DNA of 64,000 nt from Cytophagaceae bacterium (GTDB taxonomy: Bacteria > Bacteroidota > Bacteroidia > Cytophagales > Cytophagaceae): positions 1-64,000 of the forward strand of contig JALONM010000049.1 in assembly GCA_025454925.1 (NCBI GenBank), in the 5' to 3' direction. The notes beneath the pieces were generated by a model that made no database searches, was not told the origin of the DNA, and saw only the letters and a program-made list of their open reading frames with translations. Position 1 is the first letter of the stretch, and every line of letters begins with the position of its first letter. The translations under genes were made by a program, and so were the position numbers. Of this stretch, positions 1 to 8,258 are shown piece by piece.

Positions 1-1
1 C

Positions 2-1012
2 CCTTCAGATGCACAACCGGTTACTAATCGCACTACTACTGACTATGCCGTAGGAGCTTTTCTGTTGGCAAGTGCGGAAATTTATAAATTAACTGGTACA
101 TCTTGCACCGGTGGTTCTGCAGTAAGTGCTACCATCCATCAAAGCCCTGCTAGCCTTACTCAAGGAGTACCAGTTGCTTTTACAGCTACCGCTACCGACG
201 CTTGTGGCAATACAGTTGCCGCTTCTCCGGTGTGGACATGTACCGGAGGAACGATAACAGCTTCGGGTGTTTATACTCCATCCTCCATCGGAACGCAGCG
301 TGTAACCGTAGCTTTTGGTACTATTACCAGTACACGCACATTTACGGTGCAAGCTTCCTCTGGCTCCAGTAACCTGGCATTACGCAAACCCGTTACTGTT
401 TCAGGAGAACAGATAGGAAATCTTGGATTGAATATTAATGACGGCAATACTACCAACAGATGGTCGGCTGAACAAATGCCGAAAGAGGCCGTTATTGATT
501 TGGGTGCCGATTATCAATTGGATCAAATAAAAGTATTTCCTTATTTAAATCGTTCCTACCGGTATCGGGTAGACGTGCGCACCAATGCCGGAACCTATCA
601 GACCGTGGTCGACAGATTGTCTAATACCGAGGCTGCCGCAGAACTAACCAATGCGATTAATGCACGCGGGCGTTTTGTTCGACTTACAGTAGTAGGAGCC
701 GGAAATTATACAGGTCCTTGGGTTTCCATTCGTGAGGTGGAAGTATACGGAAGATCGCTTAGCGCTGCCGCCAGAGATTTGGAAAGCGAAGCATTGAACA
801 TTGAAAATGCAGCGCTTTCAGTATTTCCTAATCCCTCTCAGGATGTGATTTTTGTGCAAGGGGTTAAGCCCGGAGAAAAAATTTCTGTGATCAGCAGAGA
901 GGGGTATGTGTTATTTGAATCCTTTGAAAATGCGATCGATATTTCCGGACTTGCCGGAGGTGTTTATTTTGTGCGCGCCGGGGAACGTGTACAACGTTTT
1001 GTGAAAAAATAA
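2..1012 (+). CDS. Secreted glycoside hydrolase (GH88/GH105-like), 3' end, with discoidin-like domain and T9SS tail
   Basis: The frame is open from base 2, so the start lies outside the window. The first visible residues, around the phrase YAVGAFLLASAEIYKL, resemble the last helix of unsaturated-uronyl or rhamnogalacturonyl hydrolases (GH88/GH105); this is recognition from a short stretch only. Next comes an Ig-like linker (about 110-360), then an F5/8-type C (discoidin-like) carbohydrate-binding domain (about 371-760, beginning NLALRKPVTVSG). From about 821 there is a type A T9SS sorting domain (VFPNPSQD, ending FVRAGERVQRFVKK). The protein is therefore probably exported across the outer membrane to degrade polysaccharide. 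The secretion tail is certain; the catalytic family is not. Confidence 0.75.
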   Translation, partial: PSDAQPVTNRTTTDYAVGAFLLASAEIYKLTGTSCTGGSAVSATIHQSPASLTQGVPVAFTATATDACGNTVAASPVWTCTGGTITASGVYTPSSIGTQRVTVAFGTITSTRTFTVQASSGSSNLALRKPVTVSGEQIGNLGLNINDGNTTNRWSAEQMPKEAVIDLGADYQLDQIKVFPYLNRSYRYRVDVRTNAGTYQTVVDRLSNTEAAAELTNAINARGRFVRLTVVGAGNYTGPWVSIREVEVYGRSLSAAARDLESEALNIENAALSVFPNPSQDVIFVQGVKPGEKISVISREGYVLFESFENAIDISGLAGGVYFVRAGERVQRFVKK

Positions 1013-1040
1013 ATGACGAGTCGGTTAGAATGCTTAGTTG

Positions 1041-1080
1041 GACGATGTTTGTGGTTTTTGCTACAAACATCGTCTTTTCT
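1041..1080 (+). terminator. Rho-independent terminator after the GH/T9SS gene
   Basis: A perfect 12-bp stem (GACGATGTTTGT paired with ACAAACATCGTC) closes a ten-base loop and is followed by TTTTCTATTTTCTT. It lies 28 bp after the stop of the upstream plus-strand gene. Confidence 0.8.
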
Positions 1081-1177
1081 ATTTTCTTATTGGCCCAAAA
1101 ATTGATGGCAAGGGGTGATTCAATTCATTAATACATGTTGGTATTCCCAATCAAAAAGAGGTAAAGAAACCATCCAT

Positions 1178-3124
1178 TTATTCTTCAAAAACTTTTAATT
1201 CACTAATGGAGGTATAATACTGCAAGCCAAGATGCGCATTGGTAGCATCTTTCGGAATACCACCACTCAGGCCAATAATCCGGATTCCCCTGCAGCGTAC
1301 TTTTTCAAAGGATATGGAATAATCGATCATGGTCGGTTTTAGCCATTGATTATTTTCCAAATTCATCTCCGGAGACATCCTTACTTGCTTGACAGGAACC
1401 CATTGATCGTTTTTCAAATATTCCACGGAAAGGGAAGTAAACCAGCCACAATATTCTCGTGGGGCACCAATAGAATACTGAAGGGAGGATATGGTTTGTT
1501 CTGAATCCCAGGTATACCCATAAAAGTCTAGCATGCGCTGTGCTCCTGATTTGGTGCTGTAATAGGTGAAATCTTTTTTTCCATCCCGTATGCATTCCAC
1601 GTTATGGTCGGTGGCCTCGGTATTAAATACAATGGAGGATGCTTCCTTGGAAAGATTGCGGCTGTGTGTCATTCCTTCAATAAGAATTTTTTTACTTTCA
1701 TTGTTGTACCGAACCACCAAGTGAAATGAAAAATTTCCTGTTTTCACCGGAGTAGCCACCAATGCTTTATTTTCAATCCGGAAACCGGAAGGGACATTTC
1801 CTTCCAACGACCATCGCAACGAGTCGGCAACGGCCCCTGCATATAACGGATACGAGAAGGTTTCGTGAATTTCAAGACTTAAATTGGGAATCGGATTGAG
1901 TTCGAAGGGAGCTACAAAAGAAGCATGCGAAGGAATCCTGTAATATGCTTTTCCATCTCTCATTTCTATTTTCCCTCCCTGTTTCAAAATGTTTTTTTCG
2001 CCCATGCGAGCAGTGCGCATGGCGAGGCCTGTAATGGAATCATCGGACAAGCCAGGGCGTGTAATCATGCGATAGGAATTATTATACGGTTTAGTCCAAC
2101 CAGAATTTTTCAGGGGAAACAGCAATTCATGAGGAATGCATTTTTTTCCTTTGATCAATGCCACCAGGCCGCACATGGTAGCTGCCTGGTTGTCGGCATC
2201 CATGCCCAATGCACAGCAATAGTCCAGCGTTTTCCTGAAATCACCTTCTCCATATAACAAGGCCATAATGCCAAACGCACCGTTGAGTTGAGCGTCGATG
2301 ACAGGCCAGCAGTTTTTGTTATAATCGGCATAAGTGTAGTATTTTTCCTTAATAATTTTTCGGGACGTCTTCCAGTCGTTCGGGTACATGCGGTAAAGTT
2401 CTTTGACCTCTTCCACTATGCCTGAAAAGCGGGAGCGTGCAGGCAAGGCTCTCGTTCCGATATCAATTATTGTCGGGATGTCTTTCTCAAAAAAAGCGGC
2501 ACTGTACATCGCGGCATAATGCAAGGTGGGTTCAATTCCAAAACTGTCGTTGGTAATGCGCGCCGCGAAGGCCGATTTATCTACGGCATACTGCATCATA
2601 CCAGGAGCCGTGATGGCCCATATTTCATTGACTAACTGAGGGTCTATCTGGCACCACTGCGGATTAAACCGTACCGAGCCGGTAGCAGGCGGGAAGTGTC
2701 CGGCATGCATGAGTGCAACAGCCTGCCGATTTGCGCACCATACACGCGTGGTTACATGGTTTTTCCATGCCTCGCTCAGTTGAGCGTAGCTGGGTTCACT
2801 GCCATGTTTTTCCATTTGAGTCAAATACATGTATTCTATATCCGTATCATCGTCTGAAAAGGCTCCGTTGTAATGTCGAAGGGAATCCAAGGTCCATGTG
2901 TAACAATAAGGAAAAGTGTCAGGCCCAGGTTCATCGATGTATTTGAATTCGTAGCAGAGTCCATACGTATTGCCCACCAGTTGTCCCAGCCAGGAGGCAT
3001 ACACTGCTTCTTCATAGGCCTCTTTCGATAACTCGAGTTCCCCGGTAAGTTTGCCTGGTCGTTTAGACTCGGTGCAGCTTGTTGTGATTAAAATGAAAAG
3101 AAGCAGAATGTGAAATTTCTTCAT
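1178..3124 (-). CDS. ADP-ribosylglycohydrolase family lipoprotein with C-terminal discoidin-like domain
   Basis: The start at 3124 gives MKKFHILLLFILITTSC, a lipoprotein signal with the lipid-bearing Cys at residue 17; it sits one base past the ribokinase stop, which argues for coupled translation. An upstream in-frame start inside rbsK would spoil the signal peptide. The central domain carries the paired acidic motifs of the ADP-ribosylglycohydrolase fold, DDDTDIEYMYL near residue 90 and DADNQAATMCGL near residue 315, which bind two metals in that family. The last 130 residues look like a discoidin/F5/8C beta-sandwich. Family members release ribose from ADP-ribosyl or related ribosides. The lipid anchor puts this one in the periplasm or on the surface, upstream of ribose uptake and phosphorylation by its operon neighbours. 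The true substrate is unknown. Confidence 0.82.
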   Translation of the reverse strand: MKKFHILLLFILITTSCTESKRPGKLTGELELSKEAYEEAVYASWLGQLVGNTYGLCYEFKYIDEPGPDTFPYCYTWTLDSLRHYNGAFSDDDTDIEYMYLTQMEKHGSEPSYAQLSEAWKNHVTTRVWCANRQAVALMHAGHFPPATGSVRFNPQWCQIDPQLVNEIWAITAPGMMQYAVDKSAFAARITNDSFGIEPTLHYAAMYSAAFFEKDIPTIIDIGTRALPARSRFSGIVEEVKELYRMYPNDWKTSRKIIKEKYYTYADYNKNCWPVIDAQLNGAFGIMALLYGEGDFRKTLDYCCALGMDADNQAATMCGLVALIKGKKCIPHELLFPLKNSGWTKPYNNSYRMITRPGLSDDSITGLAMRTARMGEKNILKQGGKIEMRDGKAYYRIPSHASFVAPFELNPIPNLSLEIHETFSYPLYAGAVADSLRWSLEGNVPSGFRIENKALVATPVKTGNFSFHLVVRYNNESKKILIEGMTHSRNLSKEASSIVFNTEATDHNVECIRDGKKDFTYYSTKSGAQRMLDFYGYTWDSEQTISSLQYSIGAPREYCGWFTSLSVEYLKNDQWVPVKQVRMSPEMNLENNQWLKPTMIDYSISFEKVRCRGIRIIGLSGGIPKDATNAHLGLQYYTSISELKVFEE

Positions 3125-3125
3125 G

Positions 3126-4037
3126 TTAGTAAGACAATAGAAAGGATTCAATTTCATTTCGGTAAGGAATGGAAGGCTGAGCGCCTAAGCGAGCAACAGA
3201 GATGGCAGCGGCTGCGGAGGCAAACCGGATGGCTTCTGGAATGCTTTTCCCTTCATCCAAAGCCACCGCCAGAGTTCCGTTAAAAACATCTCCGGCCGCA
3301 GTAGTATCTAATGCGATTACCGAAAATGCAGGAAAAAATTCACAGTGATATTTGTTGGCCCACAAACATCCCTTGGATCCCAGGGTAACAATAATCTGCG
3401 AAGCACCCATGCCAATCACTGCGCGTGCAGCTATTTGCGCCTCATCGGGATTTCGCACAGGCATTCCGGTAAGTAAAGACAACTCTGTTTCATTGGGCGT
3501 AAGAAGCCATAGTTGCTGCCATACAGAAGAGGGAATCAAGCTGGCAGGAGCAGGGTTAAGAATGAGTTTAGCTTCATGCTGTGCCGCCAGGCTGCCTAAC
3601 CATTCCAAGGTTTGAACAGGAGTTTCTAATTGCGTAACGAGGTATGCACTCTCCCTGATTTTTTTTTCAAAAGGAGAAAGATCTTCCGGAAACAATTGCA
3701 TGTTGGCTCCTGCTGCCACCACAATAGAATTATCCCCCTTTTCGGAAACCCATATATGTGCTATACCACTGGCTGCGTTTGAGTCTTCGAGTATTCCATC
3801 CTTTGGAAGACCTTCTTCTATAAATTGAGTTTTGAATTTTTTTCCTGCGGCATCCTTTCCGACTTTCGTGTAAAAATGAATATTACCGTTGGCCCGTTGG
3901 GCTGCCACCGCCTGATTAGCGCCTTTCCCTCCCAAGTTTTCGCTGTACGATCCTCCCAGCACTGTTTGCCCTAGTTCTGGCAAAGCAGGCATGCGCATCA
4001 CCATATCGAGGTTTGAACTTCCGATAATTGAAATCAT
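3126..4037 (-). CDS. rbsK: Ribokinase (PfkB family)
   Basis: This cytosolic kinase of 303 residues should convert D-ribose plus ATP to ribose 5-phosphate. The N-terminal sugar-binding signature (GGKGANQAVAAQRANG) and the C-terminal PfkB motif DTTAAGDVFNG are intact, with the catalytic base at Asp250. The length matches typical ribokinases. It is the third gene of the LacI-permease-kinase-glycohydrolase operon, 12 bp after the permease start region on the transcribed strand. Context supports ribose rather than another sugar, because the following gene is an ADP-ribosylglycohydrolase. Confidence 0.92.
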   Translation of the reverse strand: MISIIGSSNLDMVMRMPALPELGQTVLGGSYSENLGGKGANQAVAAQRANGNIHFYTKVGKDAAGKKFKTQFIEEGLPKDGILEDSNAASGIAHIWVSEKGDNSIVVAAGANMQLFPEDLSPFEKKIRESAYLVTQLETPVQTLEWLGSLAAQHEAKLILNPAPASLIPSSVWQQLWLLTPNETELSLLTGMPVRNPDEAQIAARAVIGMGASQIIVTLGSKGCLWANKYHCEFFPAFSVIALDTTAAGDVFNGTLAVALDEGKSIPEAIRFASAAAAISVARLGAQPSIPYRNEIESFLLSY

Positions 4038-4049
4038 ACGATGAAAGAA

Positions 4050-5051
4050 TTATATAATTTTAGAATACACTAATAATCCGATGCCAATTAGAAAAAACGC
4101 AAACATGGTGTATATGATCCATTTTTTTGAAGCATGCAACGAAGCAAATTCTTTCCATACAAATACACCCCACACAGCGGCTATCATCGTTGCACCTTGG
4201 CCAAGTCCATATGCCAGTGCAGCACCTGCAGTCTTCGAAGCAAGAAGATTGAAAAGCATACCTATTCCCCAGATTGATCCACCCAATATTCCGATTCCAT
4301 GCATGCGGGCATTTCCTTTAAAATATTCCTGAAAGGTACTGCGTCTTCCATTGATTGGTTGACGCATCAGGAACCAATTGAAAATAAAATTAGAGGCCAG
4401 GATGCCCAGCGAGAACACAACCATGGCCGTGTAAGGAGTGAGTTTGCCTGATTCTGGAAAACTGAAATCGATTGCCAGGGATGCGGATACGTATTTGTAG
4501 AAAAATCCCATGGTAACACCGGCCAGAATGGAATAGAAAATTCCTTTGGTGGCGGGGCTATTTCCGTTGGCGGGCAATTGCTTGTACGCAGCAGCATCCA
4601 GCAGGATGCCCAACAAGATCGTAATCACTCCAGCGGTCATCAGCCATGCTTGTCCGCTTTCAGAGGGTGCGTAGTTGGTAATAACTCCAATAACGAGTGC
4701 CAATCCAATGCCGATGGGAAAGGCAATGGCCATTCCCGAAATATCAATGGCGATTACAAGAAGCAGATTGGCCAGGTTAAAAATAATGCCACCAATCAAA
4801 GCATTGCCTAACGCGGCCAGAGAAGCTTGCATCAGATCGTCTTGAAAACTTCTTCCGAATTCTCCGATGGATCCCATGGTGAAAGCGAGGATCAAGGAGG
4901 TTAGAAGGATTCCTAAACTATAATCCCAATAGAACAATGGAAAAGGCCAACGTCCACGCGATAATTTTTGAGTGTTGGCCCAGGAGCCCCAGCAAAGCAT
5001 AGTAACAAAACAGAATACTACGGCAAGTGGGTAGGAGGTAACAATAAACAT
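4050..5051 (-). CDS. GRP/RhaT-like sugar permease (DMT superfamily)
   Basis: A 333-residue inner-membrane protein with about ten hydrophobic segments and no large soluble domain. It resembles glucose/ribose porter (GRP) and RhaT-type proton symporters, with repeated Gly-rich helices such as GNALIGGIIFNLANLLL and a YGLGQGATMIAAVWGVFVWKEF segment near the C-terminus. Placed between a LacI regulator and ribokinase, it most likely imports ribose or a riboside. Substrate assignment is inference from context. The gaps to both neighbours are 12 bp, so one transcript is expected. Confidence 0.8.
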   Translation of the reverse strand: MFIVTSYPLAVVFCFVTMLCWGSWANTQKLSRGRWPFPLFYWDYSLGILLTSLILAFTMGSIGEFGRSFQDDLMQASLAALGNALIGGIIFNLANLLLVIAIDISGMAIAFPIGIGLALVIGVITNYAPSESGQAWLMTAGVITILLGILLDAAAYKQLPANGNSPATKGIFYSILAGVTMGFFYKYVSASLAIDFSFPESGKLTPYTAMVVFSLGILASNFIFNWFLMRQPINGRRSTFQEYFKGNARMHGIGILGGSIWGIGMLFNLLASKTAGAALAYGLGQGATMIAAVWGVFVWKEFASLHASKKWIIYTMFAFFLIGIGLLVYSKII

Positions 5052-5063
5052 AAATCGTTTTTT

Positions 5064-6128
5064 TTAGTTGATGAACTGAACAGATTTTCTTATGATTAGT
5101 TGCGTGGGAAGTTGAAGTTGTGTTTGTGCCAGAGGAATTTGTTGAATCTGCTGCATCAGCATGTCCAATGCGGTTTCACCAATGGCTACTTTGGGTTGGT
5201 CGACGGCAGTAACAGCCGGACTTACCAAGGTTAATAATTCCTGGTTGTCGAATGTGAGTAAGGACACATCGGCAGGCACGCTCAGGCCTGCTTCATGCAG
5301 GGCTTTCCAGGCACCCATGGCATTCAGATTACTTAAGGTGAAGAGTGCAGTAAAGGGCGTAATGGAGCGCTGCTGGATGGCTTGCCGGGTGCTGTCGTAG
5401 CCATTTTGTTCACTGAACGCGTTCCCGATTACCCGTGCAGAGTTGTTGGTAATTCCGGCTTCCTGCAACGCTTGCAGAAACCCTCGCACACGTTCCTGAT
5501 TCGGACTGGAATCAGGGTTCCCTTGTATACAAAGTAAGTTTTGATGTCCTTGCTGAAGTAAAAAGCGAGTGGCCTCTTTTGCTCCTTGAAAATTATCGGA
5601 ACTTACATAGGGCACCGCGCTCGATTGATAGTAGCGATCTACCAGCACAATGGGAATTCCATCCGAATGTATTTTCTCTACTAACTCATTGTTCGATGTA
5701 CTGGGAAATAAAATGATTCCATCGGTTTTGCGGGCAAGTAAAGTACGCAGCGATTGGTTCTCAATTTCCAAGGTGTCTTCACTATCCAGGAGCAAGATCG
5801 AGTATCCGTAAGATCTTGCTTTGCGGGTGATGATTTTTGCAATCTCCGCAAAAAATGGGTTAGCGATATTGGGAACAATGAGCCCTAGTGTTTCTGTTTT
5901 TTTTAATCGTAATCCACGAGCAATCTGATTGGGGGTGAAGTGCAATTCCTGCGCCTTCGCTACGATTGCGGCTTGGGCTTTTTTGCTGATTCGGTATTGG
6001 TCGCCAAGTCCGTTCAGTACCCTGGAAACAGAAGAGTGTGAATATCCGGTTAGCTCAGATATTCGTTTAATGGAGGGTTTTTCTTGTTCGCTTGTCAATT
6101 GCGCAATCGTTTGTGCAATGTTAATCAT
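5064..6128 (-). CDS. LacI family transcriptional regulator of the ribose operon
   Basis: 354 residues. An N-terminal helix-turn-helix (KRISELTGYSHSSVSRVLNG, about residues 21-40) is followed by the hinge region and a periplasmic-binding-protein-like sensor domain (LGLIVPNIANPFFAEI onward). It is the first gene of the minus-strand operon and probably autoregulates it in response to a sugar ligand. The 60 bp upstream are AT-rich and contain TTAACTGTTTAA-like half-sites that could be an operator, but no clean palindrome was found. The start at 6128 is preceded by an A-rich leader, as usual in Bacteroidota. Confidence 0.88.
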   Translation of the reverse strand: MINIAQTIAQLTSEQEKPSIKRISELTGYSHSSVSRVLNGLGDQYRISKKAQAAIVAKAQELHFTPNQIARGLRLKKTETLGLIVPNIANPFFAEIAKIITRKARSYGYSILLLDSEDTLEIENQSLRTLLARKTDGIILFPSTSNNELVEKIHSDGIPIVLVDRYYQSSAVPYVSSDNFQGAKEATRFLLQQGHQNLLCIQGNPDSSPNQERVRGFLQALQEAGITNNSARVIGNAFSEQNGYDSTRQAIQQRSITPFTALFTLSNLNAMGAWKALHEAGLSVPADVSLLTFDNQELLTLVSPAVTAVDQPKVAIGETALDMLMQQIQQIPLAQTQLQLPTQLIIRKSVQFIN

Positions 6129-6569
6129 TTTTTTTCATTCCTACAATAGGTCACCTTTATTTTGAGTTTAACTGTTTAATTAATAGTGTTATATATTGGT
6201 GGAGGAAGCTGGTTGGGCTGCGTATCCTCCAGAAGATTCTACCGGGTCACAATTTATTTGTGATTTCACAGGGTAGATTTTTTTAGCTTTTTTAAATTGC
6301 ATAGAGGTTCTACCATTTACTTGCAGAGAGCTCCCATATATTGCTCCTCGAACAAATGGGTAGTTGAATCAACATTCACCAACAAGATGGAGAAGTGTAT
6401 TTTATTGGGGCTCTATTTCCTTGTTTAGTCGTTACACCTCCAACGGTTAGAATTTTGTAAGACTGGATAAGGTTTTGTCCTTCGAATCCTTGGAGGATCG
6501 AAGCAGCATAGCAATCATATCGGAGAATAGATCCTTTATTTTTTTACGTTCTGTCAAATCAAGACATAC
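6129..6569. other. Divergent intergenic region between the lacI-type operon and the DUF4157 toxin gene
   Basis: This 441-bp spacer must hold the promoters for both flanking transcripts. I see no confident TAnnTTTG element for either. The only structure beyond AT-rich stretches is a possible decayed minus-strand reading frame at 6189-6368, listed separately. Confidence 0.6.
6189..6368 (-). pseudogene. Possible coding remnant (59 codons, no start)
   Basis: On the minus strand a stop-free frame runs from just after an in-frame TGA to a TAA at 6189. The translation has a balanced, protein-like composition (for example FNYPFVRGAIYGSSLQVNGR and KKIYPVKSQINCDPVESSGG) and reads like the C-terminal end of an extracytoplasmic protein. 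There is no convincing start codon and the family is not recognised. It may be the tail of a deleted gene, or chance. Confidence 0.25.
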
Positions 6570-8258
6570 ATGGCACAAGAATATAAAAACAAGAATCAGG
6601 AAGTTACTACCAATGTTGTCAACCCGAATGCGGTTCTTCAACCTAAATTAAAGCCTGCCCTTCAACCTAAGCTACAACCCATTCTTCAGCCTAAACTTTT
6701 TATTCAGCAGAAAAAAGAAAGCAGCGTAAGCAATAAGCTCCCATCGGATCTGCAGGAAGGAATGGAACAAAGTTTTCAGCAGGATTTTTCAGGTGTATCG
6801 ATACAAACGCAATCGGAAAAAGCAGAAAACTTAGGAGCTAAGGCCTATACCCAAGGTAGCGAAGTACACTTTGCGCCCGGCGAATTCCAGCCCTCTACCA
6901 AAGAAGGAAAAGAACTTATCGGGCATGAATTGACTCACGTGGTGCAACAGCGCAAAGGTACGGTGCATGGGGGAGAAATTCATGGGAAAGACTTGGTCAA
7001 TCAGAACCCTACCTTAGAGCAGGAAGCCGATCAGATGGGGAAGCTAGCCAGCGAAGGCAAGCGCGTGCAGGTGCAACAAGGTGCTGAAACATCCATTCAG
7101 CAAGTTGAAAATCCCAATGCGGCAAAAAAGATAAATAACCAGGCACATACCATCGATGCTTCCAAAGGCTCCACTGAAATAAGCCAGAAAGTGGTGTTGG
7201 TTGGAATACCTGAAACCTTGACTTCTAGTTTTAAAAAAATAATCGATCATCTTTATTCCGCGATCTTGGAAGACTACAATGGCGGTGCACATTCCAAGCT
7301 GGCAGGAGGGTACAACATAAAATTATCGGTCGACCAGAATCAATTAGATTTTAGTACCTCCAGCGACGACACAAAAAAGAAATTTACGGGACGTCATGTA
7401 TGTGAATTTCAAAACAGCACCGATAATAAAACTGTTACCGTTACCTACTTGGGTGCCGATACCAGCACCCAGTATAAAGTATTGCCTACACCTGAAGCCA
7501 AATCTAAGTTTAATCAGTATTGCATAGCAGGTTCAGGATGGAAATCAGAGGAGTTGAATGTATTGATGAATACGGTAAATAAAATTCCTAATCCTATTTT
7601 ATCTCAAGTATCGAAGCTGAAAATTTCTAGAGGTACCTCAGCCGGCACAGGGGAGGCTGTATACACTTCCGGTCAATACAAGTATGGAGGGGAGCCATTC
7701 CAGCATGAAATTTGGATTTACAATGGAGCATTTACGCCATCCGACACACGCTTTGGGGATGCCACCACCGGCTTTTCTTCCTACCTTGAACAAACCATAG
7801 TACACGAAATAGGGCATGCGTTGGATTATACACCATTACGCAAATCTTTTGTAAAACATACTAAAGCACGGGATGATTATAATAAATCGGTACAAACCTT
7901 TAATAGTTTTGTGACAGCTAAAAAACCGGTTCCTGAAAATGTGCGCACCAAAACCGATGCCTTGGAGAATGAGTCCATACTGGCTAAGAATGAAATGCTG
8001 CTGGCTGATAGTCATACAGGGAAAGGTTGGGTAACGGAAGGTGATGGTTACAAGGCCGCACTTGTGGAAGGCTACGATAAAACGGCCTTCTTCAAAGCGT
8101 ACAAACTTGATGGTGGCGACGGAATAACGGATTATGCAAGTGTTAATCTTCAGGAAAATTTTGCAGAGAGTTTTTCATATTATATTTTAGACCCAGCAAG
8201 ATTTAAATCACTTCGCCCTAATACCTATGCTTATTTCGCTACCAATTTTAAAAAGTAG
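6570..8258 (+). CDS. DUF4157 (eCIS core domain) cargo-type toxin with lethal-factor-like metallopeptidase tail
   Basis: 562 residues, no signal peptide. Residues 23-43 hold three or four LQPKL-type repeats. Residues about 57-128 are a DUF4157 domain: LPSDLQEGMEQSF, DFSGVSIQT, and the zinc motif HELTHVVQQ with HELTH at 119-123. DUF4157 is known to mark proteins loaded into extracellular contractile injection systems. The C-terminal part (about 370-562) holds a second zinc motif, HEIGH at 412-416, then after an insertion Y522, E529 and E533 in DYASVNLQENFAES. The Tyr-to-Glu spacing of seven equals Tyr728-Glu735 of anthrax lethal factor (M34 peptidase). I infer a secreted protease effector whose host target is unknown. 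No eCIS structural genes are present. The 3' end overlaps the next gene by 32 bp. Confidence 0.85.
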   Translation: MAQEYKNKNQEVTTNVVNPNAVLQPKLKPALQPKLQPILQPKLFIQQKKESSVSNKLPSDLQEGMEQSFQQDFSGVSIQTQSEKAENLGAKAYTQGSEVHFAPGEFQPSTKEGKELIGHELTHVVQQRKGTVHGGEIHGKDLVNQNPTLEQEADQMGKLASEGKRVQVQQGAETSIQQVENPNAAKKINNQAHTIDASKGSTEISQKVVLVGIPETLTSSFKKIIDHLYSAILEDYNGGAHSKLAGGYNIKLSVDQNQLDFSTSSDDTKKKFTGRHVCEFQNSTDNKTVTVTYLGADTSTQYKVLPTPEAKSKFNQYCIAGSGWKSEELNVLMNTVNKIPNPILSQVSKLKISRGTSAGTGEAVYTSGQYKYGGEPFQHEIWIYNGAFTPSDTRFGDATTGFSSYLEQTIVHEIGHALDYTPLRKSFVKHTKARDDYNKSVQTFNSFVTAKKPVPENVRTKTDALENESILAKNEMLLADSHTGKGWVTEGDGYKAALVEGYDKTAFFKAYKLDGGDGITDYASVNLQENFAESFSYYILDPARFKSLRPNTYAYFATNFKK

